The notes beneath the pieces are model-generated. The model saw nothing but the letters and a program-made list of their open reading frames with translations. It was not told the DNA's origin and ran no database searches. Position numbers and translations under genes: made by a program. Shown here piece by piece: positions 13,080-23,987 of a DNA stretch of 64,000 nucleotides. The stretch covers positions 527,897-591,896 of the forward strand of contig NW_003101658.1 in NCBI RefSeq assembly GCF_000003855.2, written 5' to 3'. Source of the stretch: Blastomyces gilchristii SLH14081 (taxonomy: Eukaryota > Ascomycota > Eurotiomycetes > Onygenales > Ajellomycetaceae). Position 1 is the stretch's first letter; every line of letters begins with the position of its first letter.

Positions 13080-14343
13080 ATGGTTGAAGCAGGCTCATAT
13101 TTAAAAATTAAACCATCCTTGGAGGCCAATATGGAGGTGGATATAGGAAATACAGAGACATATTTGGCAGAGAACGAGCCAACGTCACAAAACTACGTTC
13201 CCGAACCGGAACCACAAAATGGCACCACGAATGCTATAGCAATAGGGTCGGATACGGGTCACTCACATTCATTATCGTTCGTCCTGCCTCCCTATATATT
13301 CCTCTTCTCAGGAACACATTCGTCCTATCTTACGTCTTACTTTTCTCTCCGGTTTACAATCCGCAAAACAAATCGCGTCACAGCGCCATCCCCACTCACA
13401 CAGCAAACACTTGTATAGATCCTCCAAATCCCTTTCCGAACACATAATCGAAGACATACTCGAGAATGAACGCCGCTACTGCAACGAAACCTACTTCATG
13501 CCAAACGACGAAGCCGAACAAACCCGTTTATCAATCGAGCACCAAATCTTCCTAATAATCTATGACGGCCGACTCGCCAAAACCAAGCTACCCCCGACAG
13601 TCTCCCGTATCCTAGACGTCGGCACCGGGGCCGGTGACTGGGCACTCGGCATGGGCGAAATGTACCCAGACGCCGAGATCCTCGCCATCGACATCTCCGT
13701 CTTCGACTCAGACCCCATCTCCATCGCGCCGCCCAATGTCTTCTTCCAAATCGACGACGCCGAGTGCGGCGAATGGAACTACCACCACCCCTTCGATTTC
13801 ATCCACATCCGCGGCCTCTCGGGCGCCATCGCAGACTGGCCATCCCTGTATAGCCAGGCCTTCAAGAACCTGGAACCAGATGGCCACATCGAAGTCGCCG
13901 ATGTAGATTACACCTCCGGCCTGCTGAACGCCCGCAACGCGCCGGCCAACTCGTATCTGAGCATATTTTTATCCGCCATCCGCTCAGCGGCTGATGTGGC
14001 GGGGTACCCGCGCGACCTGTCACATCTGCGCATGACTGCGTTGGTGGCTGCGGGGTTTGAGCAGGTCCGGACATATGATATTCGGGTACCGATTGGGACA
14101 TGGTGCAATGATGATGCGAGGGGGAATACGCTGGGGAAAATGGTGTTGATTGTGTTGTTGGAAGGGCTGGAGGCAGCGAGTATGCGCTCATTGACCAAAT
14201 ATGTTGGATGGACGCCAGAGCAGGTGAGAGATTTATGTGATAAGGTGAAGATGGAGATTGTTATGGGAGCGGCGGAGGGGGCGGTGGGGGTTGTGAAGGT
14301 GGTTACGGGGAGAAAACCGGGTATCGACTCGGCGCTTGACTAA
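13080..14343 (+). CDS. LaeA-like SAM-dependent methyltransferase
   Basis: Class I methyltransferase of the LaeA/UMTA-like family. Such proteins use S-adenosylmethionine, and several act as nuclear regulators of secondary metabolism or modify small molecules; the substrate here is unknown. I read two exons: 13,080-13,276 and 13,419-14,343. The intron runs GTTCGT...TATAG, 142 bp, and the join restores a serine-rich stretch and gives 373 residues. The N-terminus is low complexity. The family's NERRYCNETYFMPNDEAE segment precedes the SAM-binding motif I ILDVGTGAGDWA near residues 129-140. An acidic motif II (ILAID) and motif IV (FDFIHIRGL) follow. The large second exon has no ATG near its start, so an upstream exon is needed; a second in-frame ATG at 13,131 could also be used. 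The donor choice is the least certain part. It converges on the oxygenase at 14,874. Confidence 0.8.
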
Positions 14344-14873
14344 TGAGAATGATTTCATGATTAAACACTACGATTTTCTCTTCATCCATCTTAGCTTTTT
14401 CGCCCGCGCATATATCTACTTTCCCTGAACATTTGGCGGGGCAGCACTTCGTGACTATGCTTTCTTTCTTGTATTTCATTTCCTGCATGGCCTTCAGCCG
14501 GGGCGGAGGGCTGAAGAAGACGCGGATGCTTCCAATTACTTTTACAGGTTTTTCTGTTATTCATTCTGGAGACAAAGAGGGGGGGGTTAATTATATTTCT
14601 AGGCCCTGGTGTACCCCCTTTACCTCTTCTTGATATAGAAGAATATATGCTATACTCAGCGTGTGTGCTCAGCGATAGTTTAAATACTTTATGACCCACC
14701 ACCATCGATCATATGGATAATATTTACAAGCTTATTCCTTCATTGGTACATTGTCATTGCAATCATCGATGGATCATCCTTTCATAGGGAAGAAGCGAAG
14801 CATCCATCGGTCAAGGCATTTGCCCCTATAATAATCATAATCATAACAATCTCAACTCCAATCACCCCCTGAC
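14344..14873. other. Convergent intergenic region
   Basis: These 530 bases lie between two converging 3' ends and should hold both 3' UTRs. It contains AT-rich and pyrimidine-rich stretches, and I see no gene or RNA in it. Confidence 0.6.
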
Positions 14874-15917
14874 CTACCCTTCAAGAGCATACCCAACCCC
14901 CTCCCCACTCCCCATTTCAATAAGCCTCTTCCGCATCCTCTCCGCTCTCTCCTTCACCTCCCCTTCTAGCCCGCTAAAAGCCGCATCCTCCCTATTAATC
15001 CAAAACCCAACCCCATGCTGCAACACAACCTGAGCCCTAACATTTTCCTTGGGCGTCTTCATATCCGCCGCTTCCCCTCCAACATCCCCATCATTATCAA
15101 CCGCCAACCCCACACTCCCATGCACCGTCAACCTCAACCCCTTTGGCAGGCCATCCTCGCCCTTAACCTCCGGATCCATCGCCCCATATACCCCTCTGTG
15201 CCAAATATTGCTATCATAGAACACCGCATCGCCCGCCGCCAGCTTCACAACCAACTGGCCAGGAAGATTATCCTCGTACGGATCCGCTTCGCGCTCTGTC
15301 TGCGTGCGCGCCCGCCGATGTGAACCCGGTACAACAATCAGCGACGCATCGTCGTACAGGGGGATATTGTACTGGGCATGGGACTGCGGGCGGCCGGGCG
15401 GGGACTTCAGCTTCAGGGCCGCCAGCTCGTCTTCCGGGCCCAGCGACGGCGGGGTGGGGATGTCGTCGCGGTGCCAGCGCAGGGCGAAGGGGACGTGCGT
15501 GGGCGCCACGAGCAGGTTGAGGAGCTCCATCGTTAGCGGCTCCTTCTCATCGCTGCCTCTGCTGTTCGCTGACGACGGTGGGGGAACGCCGACGAGTTCC
15601 TCGACGATCGCGAGCACGCGCGGGGAGAAGTAGAGCTTGGCGAATTCGTCGCGGCCCGGCATTTCGGGGTGCATGAGGTGCTGCACGCCCCAGATTCCGC
15701 CCTCTGAGGCCGGCGGCGGGGTGGAGGGCCATGGGGGGAATTGCTTCGGGACTGTACGGATGTGTGGCCATTTGCCCGTACGGCCGAGGTCGGAGGCGTG
15801 TGAGGCGGCGGCGCGTAGGGCGGTCAGTTGGGAGGGTGAGAGAAGGTTTGGGATCACGACGTAGCCATCGCGTTGGAGGGCTGTGAGATGAGGAGTGGGA
15901 TTTGGTGGTGAGATCAT
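14874..15917 (-). CDS. Phytanoyl-CoA dioxygenase (PhyH) family oxygenase
   Basis: Single-exon protein of 347 residues belonging to the Fe(II)/2-oxoglutarate-dependent PhyH family, which hydroxylates acyl-CoAs or natural-product intermediates. The N-terminus has the usual FxxDGYVVIPNLLSxxQ-type opening (here QRDGYVVIPNLL, residues 15-26). The iron ligands fit H149 and D151 in RWHRDD and H240 in NIWHRG. R262 in LRLTVHGS fits the 2-oxoglutarate-binding arginine. There is no signal peptide, transmembrane segment or obvious C-terminal peroxisomal SKL. Its 3' end faces the LaeA-like methyltransferase 530 bp away, so the two could belong to a small metabolic module, but nothing else in the neighbourhood looks biosynthetic. 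The substrate cannot be told from sequence. Confidence 0.85.
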   Translation of the reverse strand: MISPPNPTPHLTALQRDGYVVIPNLLSPSQLTALRAAASHASDLGRTGKWPHIRTVPKQFPPWPSTPPPASEGGIWGVQHLMHPEMPGRDEFAKLYFSPRVLAIVEELVGVPPPSSANSRGSDEKEPLTMELLNLLVAPTHVPFALRWHRDDIPTPPSLGPEDELAALKLKSPPGRPQSHAQYNIPLYDDASLIVVPGSHRRARTQTEREADPYEDNLPGQLVVKLAAGDAVFYDSNIWHRGVYGAMDPEVKGEDGLPKGLRLTVHGSVGLAVDNDGDVGGEAADMKTPKENVRAQVVLQHGVGFWINREDAAFSGLEGEVKERAERMRKRLIEMGSGEGVGYALEG

Positions 15918-17564
15918 TTTAACCTGGTTTTATATATAGCTGTTCTGGTGGTATTGAAAGGGCGTGCGTTGCCTTAAAAAAAAAAAAATTCATATAATCG
16001 GGGCATATATAGTAAGTATATCAAGAATAGGGTCTGGTCTTAGACGCCGGGGATCCATGCAGGGGATATAGAGGTGTTTGTATGCAGTTCCTTGACTTCA
16101 GAAGGGTCGCGGGGATGTAACTTTTGGTCGTTTGGTATTCGGCATCCCAACTTCCCAAGCGCAGCGCTGCCGCCCCGCAATGCACACGGCTAGCTTGCCC
16201 CCTATATATAGCACCCCACATTCTCAAGCTCCCGAACCCATTCCACTGGCAGCCGGTTATCTTAACAAGTTCGGCCCAAGAGATAGGGTTGTATCCAGGC
16301 TGCGATTCTGGGTCCGCATTTTTCCCGAAGCCCATGGTACGTTTCACTGGGCTGTGATAGTTGCAAATCTAACTTTCTTAATTCAATGGATTTAGTGTAC
16401 GATGTTACAATTCAAAGAGGATTCTGGAGCGGGGAAGGCAGTTTTTGGTGTAAAAATGAAGTGGAAGAATATCCTCTCAGACATCTATCTGTATTGTTCT
16501 GAAGTCAATATCACAAGGAATAAAACTAAGGACCGCTCCCGGCTCAAGGGATGCCATATATTTATTATATTCTCTTCCTCAGCTCTTATTCTGGAATCAT
16601 CCCATTGTGTCGCAATTTGGAACAATGTCGCACTTCAACGTCGTTTCTTGCCAGAATATACGGGCAAACCAAGGTAGCCGTTCAAACGACCTTGCATACT
16701 CGAATCGCATTTCCGTCCACCACTGCTGAGCTCGTCAAATACGTCTCTCCATGGCTATCGTAGATCTCGGTCGTGGTCCATATCTTGTTCCTTTTTTATA
16801 AACCAGCAGCGTGCGAAATAAGAGGCGTCCAAGGTTGGGGAATGGGTCATTCCTTTTGTCAACTGGGATGTAGGTTGCTGCGCTCAGGCCGGCAGACTGA
16901 TGTCTGTAGAGTGCGCGGATGCGCGGATAGTGGTATTATTATCAGGGATTGGAGTAAACAAGCAACAAATATCAAATCGAGGTGAATAGAGTCGGAACAG
17001 TTAATACGCAACTTAGAATTCCGGCAGACACACCAGCGGGCAACAAGGCAGCATTCGCCACATAACATAGACAGCCAGGTATGCTCCCAAGTAGGCAAAA
17101 TGGCACATAGGCCGCCGAATCCGAATGGAAATGACGTGGTCGAAGGATTTCATTGCTTCTGAGGAATGTGGAGAAAAGGCGTTGATATTCGGGCCTTGCA
17201 AGTGCAGTATCGATGAAAGCTGGGGAAGGGCCACAGATAATTTTAAAATTTAGAAATATTGCGAGCGTAAGGTGATAGATATGTCAAGACAAGATGTATG
17301 AATAACTCCTTTCTAATTTCTGGAACAAGTAGCTAAGAGTGAGTACTTAGGATGGAAGAGACGACAATGGGAAATGAGAGATAGCGCAAAGCCAAAAAGA
17401 AACTCGGGATATATTTCTATATTCATTAGAATCGTCAAGAAATGCACTAGGAAATTAGAAAGAAAACGCTGAATATAAAGGGAAGCCAGAGGACGACATA
17501 AAATTAGAAAAGAAAGAAAAGAATGGGGAAAAAAAAGAAAGGGCGCATATACTGGCAGGATAGA
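15918..17564. other. Intergenic region, no gene supported
   Basis: About 1.65 kb between the divergent oxygenase start and the RPF1 3' end. A TATATATA stretch lies just upstream of the oxygenase start (15,930-15,939), and an A run at 15,975-15,987. The open frames are short, overlapping and unrecognisable. Confidence 0.5.
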
Positions 17565-18869
17565 CTACAGCTGGAATTTCGTCCGCTGCTTCTCCATTCC
17601 ACCCTTCCACTCCCACTCCTGTCCACTGGCCCGTTGTATACCCTTATCAACCCTCCTTAGCTTGAGTGTAAACCGTGGCCCTAACTCTTGTAAGCCGGTT
17701 CTGATTCCTTCCACCCCCTTTATCTCCTTCCCATCAGCCCCGACTACACTCTTCTCCGTCTCGCGCTTCTCGCGAAACACGTATCTGTGCCTTCTTACAA
17801 AAATGTAATCCCGTTGATTATGTAGAGTCACCACTTGCCTCCCTTCTAGCTCGGGCTGTGGAGGGAAAAGCGTCCGAAACAAATGTGCGGAGAGCATTCC
17901 AAGCGGGGTACGGAAATTATTCAAGATCAACTCGGGCCAGTGGCCTGTGGAGTTTCCGTGTCCTGGCAGTTTCTTACCCTCGATCCAGTTGCTGACGCTG
18001 AAGTGGAACGTTGGGCCTACGGGCAGGTGAACAATCGTCATCCCCGAGACGCGCTTTTGGTCTTCTTCCACAACCACCACCGCTGTGAAGTTTCGGTTTG
18101 AGGCAAATTTAGATATTTCTCTCACGGAGTACTTGTGGGCATATTTATGGGCGGAGCGGCGGATATAAACGCTATTAGGAAATAGGTCGGTGAGGAGATG
18201 TGCTTGCTCGTGCAAGGTAGAGTTGATAGAGGTGGTGATCAAAATTTTCGGCGTCGGAGGGGGTTCTTTGGTAAATAGGGTGGGAAATTTGGCTGCGAGG
18301 GCGTCAGGTGCGAGATCAAGATTCGTGCTTCTGGTGGATTGTGTAGGACTTGTTGCGCGCTCTGTTGCAGATGGTAGTTTTGATTTCCGTGTGCGCGAGG
18401 ACTTATAGCCTTGGTCCTTCTCATCTGCGTCCTCGTCCTCGTCGCTATCGGAGGCGATCATGCTGTCTATCTCATCGTCTTCATTTCCGTCTTCGTCTTC
18501 GTTATCCTGCTCTTTAGTGCCACTTGCGGCATTCATTTTGTCAATGTTCTCTTGCCGTGCCTCCTCCTCCATTTTTTGTCTTTTAACCCGCTCCACATCA
18601 AAGCTCACTCCCAGTCCGTCCTCAACATCGCTCCCAACATCATCCCACACTCGTTTCCTTTCAAGCGTAAGAGGTATATTCCGTCGTAGCCGCTCAGCCT
18701 TGAGCTTTGGGTTCTTAGCCTCTTCCTTCTTCCTTGCGAATCGTTCCGCACGGGACTGCGAATCTTTGGCCTTCTTCCGTTTGATGTGTAGAATTTGTCT
18801 TTTCTGCTTGTTGCCCGGCTTATATTCCATCCCGCCGGAGGGGAGAAGCTTCGACCTTTTCGAAGGCAT
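17565..18869 (-). CDS. rpf1: Ribosome production factor 1, Brix-domain protein
   Basis: Nucleolar assembly factor for the 60S ribosomal subunit, needed for 27S pre-rRNA processing in the known family. It is a single exon of 434 residues. A lysine/arginine-rich N-terminus (residues 20-75) carries the family's KNPKLKAERLRRNIPLTLE motif. An acidic, low-complexity linker follows at about 118-150, and a Brix domain runs from ILITTS at about 209 to the end. The C-terminus shows the characteristic ELGPRFTLKLR segment. I chose the ATG giving MPSKRSKLLPSG because the longer in-frame extension to 19,040 looks like untranslated sequence and would leave little room for the divergent GRS1 promoter. It is divergently paired with glycyl-tRNA synthetase, with 317 bp between the start codons. 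Confidence 0.93.
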   Translation of the reverse strand: MPSKRSKLLPSGGMEYKPGNKQKRQILHIKRKKAKDSQSRAERFARKKEEAKNPKLKAERLRRNIPLTLERKRVWDDVGSDVEDGLGVSFDVERVKRQKMEEEARQENIDKMNAASGTKEQDNEDEDGNEDDEIDSMIASDSDEDEDADEKDQGYKSSRTRKSKLPSATERATSPTQSTRSTNLDLAPDALAAKFPTLFTKEPPPTPKILITTSINSTLHEQAHLLTDLFPNSVYIRRSAHKYAHKYSVREISKFASNRNFTAVVVVEEDQKRVSGMTIVHLPVGPTFHFSVSNWIEGKKLPGHGNSTGHWPELILNNFRTPLGMLSAHLFRTLFPPQPELEGRQVVTLHNQRDYIFVRRHRYVFREKRETEKSVVGADGKEIKGVEGIRTGLQELGPRFTLKLRRVDKGIQRASGQEWEWKGGMEKQRTKFQL

Positions 18870-19186
18870 TTTGCGAACTCCGGGGCTGATTCTGATTCTC
18901 CCAATTGCTTCTAGATATAAGTTTGCGATGTTGTTTCTCAGCTTTTTTTGTTCAATAAATTTCCATACCGGAGAAATATTTTGCCGGGCTAAAATTATTA
19001 TGAGTCGAAACTCAACCTCAAAAATACAACAAACATTCAAGCGTCATTCAGTGAAGTACCAGCTCATCGTTGTCCTTCTTCTACACCCTCTACTATTTGC
19101 TTCTTCTCCCTTTCGTTCTCTCGTCCTGATCGCCTTTCGTTTTTTCCCCTTTGCCCTCTGTTACTCTTCTATAAGCGCAATTGTGT
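18870..19186. promoter_or_regulatory. Shared divergent promoter of rpf1 and grs1
   Basis: Only 317 bp separate the two start codons, so both promoters and 5' UTRs must lie here. The + strand side is strongly pyrimidine-rich (19,070-19,170), as is common upstream of highly expressed fungal genes. Confidence 0.75.
19061..19070 (-). promoter_or_regulatory. PAC-like motif upstream of rpf1
   Basis: On the minus strand this reads ACGATGAGCT, which matches nine of ten positions of the PAC element (GCGATGAGCT) known from yeast ribosome-biogenesis promoters. It lies about 190 bp upstream of the RPF1 start in the expected gene class. Function is inferred from motif and context only. Confidence 0.5.
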
Positions 19187-21364
19187 ATGCGTCAATCCCT
19201 TGTTCAACTCTTTTCACGAGCGTTACGACCCCTCACTACCCAAGCAAGACAATTCTCCTGCACACCACCGCCGCTGAGGTTCCACGTCGTAGCCAACCCA
19301 AATAAGGCCAAAATGGCTACCAGTACTACTAAAACTGGGCAACCACTTGACCGCCCTACCTTAGATTCCCTCCTCCGTCGACGGCTGTTTTACACGCCCT
19401 CCTTTGAAATCTATGGCGGGGTATCTGGCCTTTATGACTATGGCCCCCCTGGTTGCGCCCTCCAAGCCAATGTTGTCGACATTTGGCGAAAACACTTCGT
19501 CTTGGAAGAAGATATGCTGGAAGTCGACTGCACAATGTTAACTCCGCATGAAGTGCTTAAAACATCTGGGCACGTGGACAAATTCGCCGACTGGATGTGC
19601 AAAGACCCCAAGACCGGTGAGATCTTTCGGGCAGACCATTTGGTAGAGGAGGTGCTTGAGGCGCGACTGAAAGGCGACAAGGAGGCGCGTGGCCAAAAGG
19701 TAGAGGTTGAGGAAGAGAAGGACGCCAAACGGAAGAAGAAGGCCAAGGAGACCAAGGCTGTCAAGCTTGATGACGCTCTGGTCGCCGAATACGAGGAAAT
19801 CCTGGCCAAGATTGATAACTACGATGGCGAGGAGCTCGGGCAGCTTATCGTCAGATATGATATCAAGAATCCCACTACTGGAGGAGATGTCTTGCCCCCA
19901 GTCTCGTTCAACCTTATGTTCCAGACTTCAATTGGCCCGAGCGGCGGCATGCGTGGATACCTCAGACCCGAAACTGCCCAGGGACAATTCCTTACGTTCC
20001 AAAAGCTTTTGGAGTTCAACCAGCAGTCAATGCCGTTTGCGTCTGCCTCGATTGGAAAATCATTCCGGAATGAGATTTCACCGCGCTCTGGACTTCTACG
20101 AGTACGAGAATTTTTGATGGCCGAGATCGAGCATTTTGTAGATCCAGAGGGCGGCAAGAAACATCCCCGTTTCCATGAGGTGCAAGATATGGAGTTGTCA
20201 TTCCTGAACCGGGAGGTCCAGCTCTCTGGCAGCACCAAATTGGAGAGAATGACCATTGGCAAAGCTGTTGCCGACAAGATTGTTGATAATGAGACCTTGG
20301 GCTACTTCCTAGCTCGCATTCAACTATTCCTCTTGAAAATCGGCATCGATGAGTCCAAAATCCGGATGCGCCAACATATGATGAATGAAATGGCTCACTA
20401 TGCCCAAGACTGCTGGGATGCAGAGCTGTTTACCTCCTATGGCTGGATCGAGTGCGTTGGCTGCGCGGATCGCAGTGCTTATGATTTGACAGTACACAAA
20501 AACAAGACCGGCGCTCCTCTCTTCGTACGGGAAACTCGCGCTGAACCACTTCGGATTGAAGAGTGGCAGATTGACTTGGACAAGAAGAAGTTTGGCCCTC
20601 GCTTTAAGAAGGATGGCAAGCTTGTCGAGGCTGCCGTCAACGCTCTGACTCAAGATCTCCGGGAGAAACTATCGCTAGACCTTAAACAAAATGGTAAGAT
20701 TGAGATAGATGTAGAAGGCGTTGGCTCTGGCAAGGTCGAACTCGAGAAAGACATAATCAATATTGAGAAGCGGACGCGAGTTGAGAATATCCGGGAATAT
20801 ACCCCCAATGTGATTGAACCATCTTTTGGAATTGGCAGAATTCTTGCGTGTTTGATGGAGCACGTATATTGGTCAAGGCCGGACGACGAGGCTCGTGGTG
20901 TAAGTCCCCCCTTTCTTTGTTCATTCAAGAAGTAACTCGAGCTCAAGTTATATATAACATAAATCTAACATAATTAATAGGTGCTCTCGTTCCCACCAAT
21001 CGTCGCTCCAACGAAAGTCCTCCTAGTCCCACTCTCCAACCACCCGTCATTCCAACCCCTTGTCCATCGCCTCACGCTGAAACTCCGTCGCCTTGGAGTG
21101 TCTAACCGAGTCGATGATTCGTCCGCGAGTATCGGCAAGCGATATGCTCGCAATGACGAGCTTGGAACCCCCTTTGGTATCACAGTTGACTTCCAGTCGG
21201 TGAAAGACAACACCTTCACACTGCGAGAACGCGATACCACGAAACAAGTTCGTGCCAGCGAGGAAGAGATTTGCAAAGCTGTCAAGTCATTGGTAGAAGG
21301 AGAGGAGACGTGGGAGGATATCAAAAATCGACTCCCTGAGTTTGTTTCGCAGGATGTGGAGTAA
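19187..21364 (+). CDS. grs1: Glycyl-tRNA synthetase, dual-targeted
   Basis: Class II aminoacyl-tRNA synthetase charging tRNA-Gly. Exon 1 is 19,187-20,899 and exon 2 is 20,981-21,364; the intron is 81 bp, GTAAGT...AATAG, phase 0. The product is 698 residues. Catalytic motifs are visible: GYLRPETAQGQF, motif 2 around SFRNEISPRSGLLRVREF, and motif 3 in EPSFGIGRILACLMEH. The anticodon-binding domain starts in exon 2 at VLSFPPIVAPTKV. A Lys/Glu-rich insertion lies after the DWMCKDPKTGE segment. The first ATG adds 42 residues rich in Arg, Ser and Leu with no acidic residue, typical of a mitochondrial presequence. It has T at -3, a weak context, while the second ATG at 19,313 (AAAATGGCT) is strong. 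Leaky scanning would therefore give mitochondrial and cytosolic enzymes from one gene. The upstream frame extends only to a TTG. Confidence 0.96.
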
Positions 21365-21807
21365 GGAAAGGGAATACAATACAACCTAGAATTGCTCTTT
21401 TTAAAAAAATAAATAAATAAAAAATACCTGATATATGGAAGGGCTATGTGATGGGACATGCTACTCTTCTAAAGACAATCAAAATAATCTTTTAAATGAG
21501 CTACAATTCTCTCCCTTTATCTCTTCCAAAATTCTCTCTCCGGAAGACTCAACTTCACGTGATAACATCCCAGTCCCGTGATCTGACGACGTCAGTTAAA
21601 CCCAAAAGCAAAAGCAAGGAATCAACAACGAACAACTGGTCATATTCATCTCTGCTGCTTGACCGGACTATATACATTATTTTTTGCACATATTATGGAC
21701 CAATTTCCTTTTTCCAGCCATAACTTTTGACTTGCCCTTTTGTGCATACCATCAAGACACAATAAACCAGCTGGATTCTTAGCCTCCCGAGCTCCAGTAA
21801 ACAGAAC
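21365..21807 (+). promoter_or_regulatory. grs1 3' UTR and sec12 promoter region
   Basis: This 443-bp tandem intergenic region opens with an A/T-rich stretch (21,403-21,423) suitable for 3'-end formation. About 250 bp upstream of the SEC12 start it holds a perfect palindrome TCACGTGA (21,555-21,562, an E-box of the Cbf1/bHLH type) and GACGTC (21,588-21,593), a bZIP/CRE-like core. These are candidate sites only; SEC12 is often stress-regulated, but no unfolded-protein-response element is certain. Confidence 0.4.
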
Positions 21808-23987
21808 ATGGCTCCAGATATCCCATCCGCCAAAATCACCCTTTCATGTCCACTCTTCGGCGCGGATTTTGACCCTCGGAATAATAATTTCCTTCTTGTA
21901 GGCGGCGGCGGAGGTGAGGGGCGCAGCGGAGTTGGAAATAAAATTGCAAGTAACCTCCGAACGATCACCGCAATCTCCGCGCAAGAACTGAATATCTGGC
22001 TAATACTATCTGCCGTCGACCTTGACTCTATCCTATATAGACCTTGCTAAATACCTCCCGACGCAAAGAGATATCTGAAATCGTCGATATTGAATTATCT
22101 CGAGATGAAGATTCTGTGACCTCACTGGCCGTATCGAAGTCGAATGACAGGTCAATCATAGCTTTGGCCGGCATCAACAGCTCCCTTGCGGAGCAGCAAC
22201 AGGACAATAATGAGCATCTCAGATCTTTTCGGCTAGATTACCCGCCCAGACAGGTGCCAATCGACTCCAACACCTCACCGGCAAAATCTGAAAAGGGAGG
22301 GAAGAAGCACGATGCTCAGCCTGCCCGGCCGACATCAACCCCTTTGTCGCGCGCGTCGCTGTTTGAGCCGAAGTATAAACCTAAGGAGAAGCGGGAAACA
22401 TACCAGAGATTACTGCGGCTTTCGCCATGGAAGGGAGAGGAGGCCCCTCGTATTGGCGCGGTAGCTACCGGTTTGGCTCCGGAGGGGGAAATGGTCGTGT
22501 TCAATGCGACGTCTTCAACGCCTGGGGAGTCCGATATCCTAGGTCGGATCCGGCTGGAGGGCAAAGATGAAGTTGAGGATGTGGACATGCTACCAGGCAG
22601 TGAAGGCGGGGATGGGAAGTTCAAGGTGGCATTTACGGACGGGACGTCTATTTACACATTTAAAGTTTCTGCTTCGACGAAGTCGAATGCGAGTCCGAAA
22701 ACTAAGGCAGCCTACACCCTGCCATTTCCCGATTATTTTGCAGGGACTAAGAAGAGAAGCAAAATCCGTGCTCTCAGATTCCTTTCCCCAACATCCTTTC
22801 TCGTCCTACTTAATCACCCAGACCGAGCGGGTTGCGAACTAGCAATAATCTCCCTCGGCCTCGCACAAGAAGGCACCGTCGTCCGACGAACCAGGCTCCC
22901 ACGCGCTATGAAAATTGGCCTAGGCCTGGACGTGTGCCCGCTCTCCGAATCGGCCATGGGCACCAGACAATTCATAATTGCAGTATCCGGCAACGATAAT
23001 TCAATCCAGATCCTCACTCTCGAATACACACGCAAAAGCAAAAACCCCTTCGGCAAATTCCGCCCCTATGCCACCTTGCGCAATGTGCACCCTTTCTCTA
23101 TGACGCGCCTTGTCTTCTCAACGTTTACCCCACCCACTCAACCTGTGTCCGCCGACGTACGGCCGCAGGATGTCAAACTCGCCTCAATAAGTGTCGGCAA
23201 TACAGTCGTCGTGCATACTCTCCCCGTGACCCCTTCTCCCCCCAAATCCCGAAATCCACGCCACGTTCTCGCCCAACCGGTGGCCTCAGAGCTTCTACAG
23301 CCACTGTTCAGCGGATTCATGGCGTTGATAGTCGTGGCACTAGGCGCATTCTTCCTACAAGCCTTCACGGAGATACGAGGTGGTGTACCGCCAACGCTTG
23401 GAGCTCAAGAATGGCTGAGTCCCAAGATCAGCTCAATGATTGCGCGTCCGTATCTTTTTGAAAACGGTCTGTCGTCACAATATCAGAAATGGCGATCACC
23501 CGCAGCGACAGATACGGCTACAGCTACAACATCCCCATCGGTATCGATCTCCGTAACGACGATGACGGTAACAAGCACAACTAACATCCCAGTCGTGCAA
23601 ACAAACCCAACACCGAACCTCCGCGATTTACTTTCCTCTCTTTCCCGCGCGGTGCCAGAAGCCACCCCGACCTCAGAGACTCCCGAAGAATCCGCGCCGG
23701 GATCTATCAAGATCGTTGTCCATGAACACCCAGATGACCCATCACTAGTCACCGTTATAGCCGTCCCCCACGCATCTGGCGACGGAGATAGCGATAGGGA
23801 CGGAGAAAAGGCACACCAAACACGCAAATGGGAGGATCTACATGAGCACGAGCGTGAGGCGTGGAAGGAGAAACTTAGAGCCGCAGGTCATTGGGCTGTG
23901 GAGGAAGGGGAGGCGATTTTGAGAGGTTTGTTTTTTGGGCAGGTCGCAGGAGGCATGGCGGGTGCGGTTGTGGGGGATATGGTTTGA
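21808..23987 (+). CDS. sec12: Sec12-like guanine nucleotide exchange factor for Sar1
   Basis: ER membrane protein that loads GTP on Sar1 to start COPII vesicle formation. Exon 1 is 21,808-21,945 and exon 2 is 22,041-23,987, giving 694 residues. The cytosolic part is a degenerate WD40 propeller opening with PSAKITLSCPLFGADFDP and the conserved VGGGGGEGRSGVGNKI, a loop likely to be part of the Sar1/ion-binding K-loop region. One transmembrane helix lies around residues 466-488 (23,300-23,370: FSGFMALIVVALGAFFLQAF). A Ser/Thr/Pro-rich luminal tail follows. The only splice that keeps phase and the conserved NKI-TLLNTSRR junction uses a GC donor (GCAAGT at 21,946) and TATAG at 22,040. The nearby GTAACC (21,950) gives the wrong phase with that acceptor. 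It converges on CLA4. Confidence 0.9.

Noticed and set aside
13862..14198. Minus-strand frames inside the methyltransferase gene
   Set aside because: Shadows of the well-supported plus-strand coding sequence.
18870..19040. 57-codon N-terminal extension of RPF1
   Set aside because: Not like the family N-terminus, and it would occupy the divergent promoter; the ATG at 18,869 gives the expected start.
21950..21955. GTAACC as the SEC12 intron donor
   Set aside because: Gives the wrong phase with the TATAG acceptor at 22,040; other acceptors delete conserved residues.
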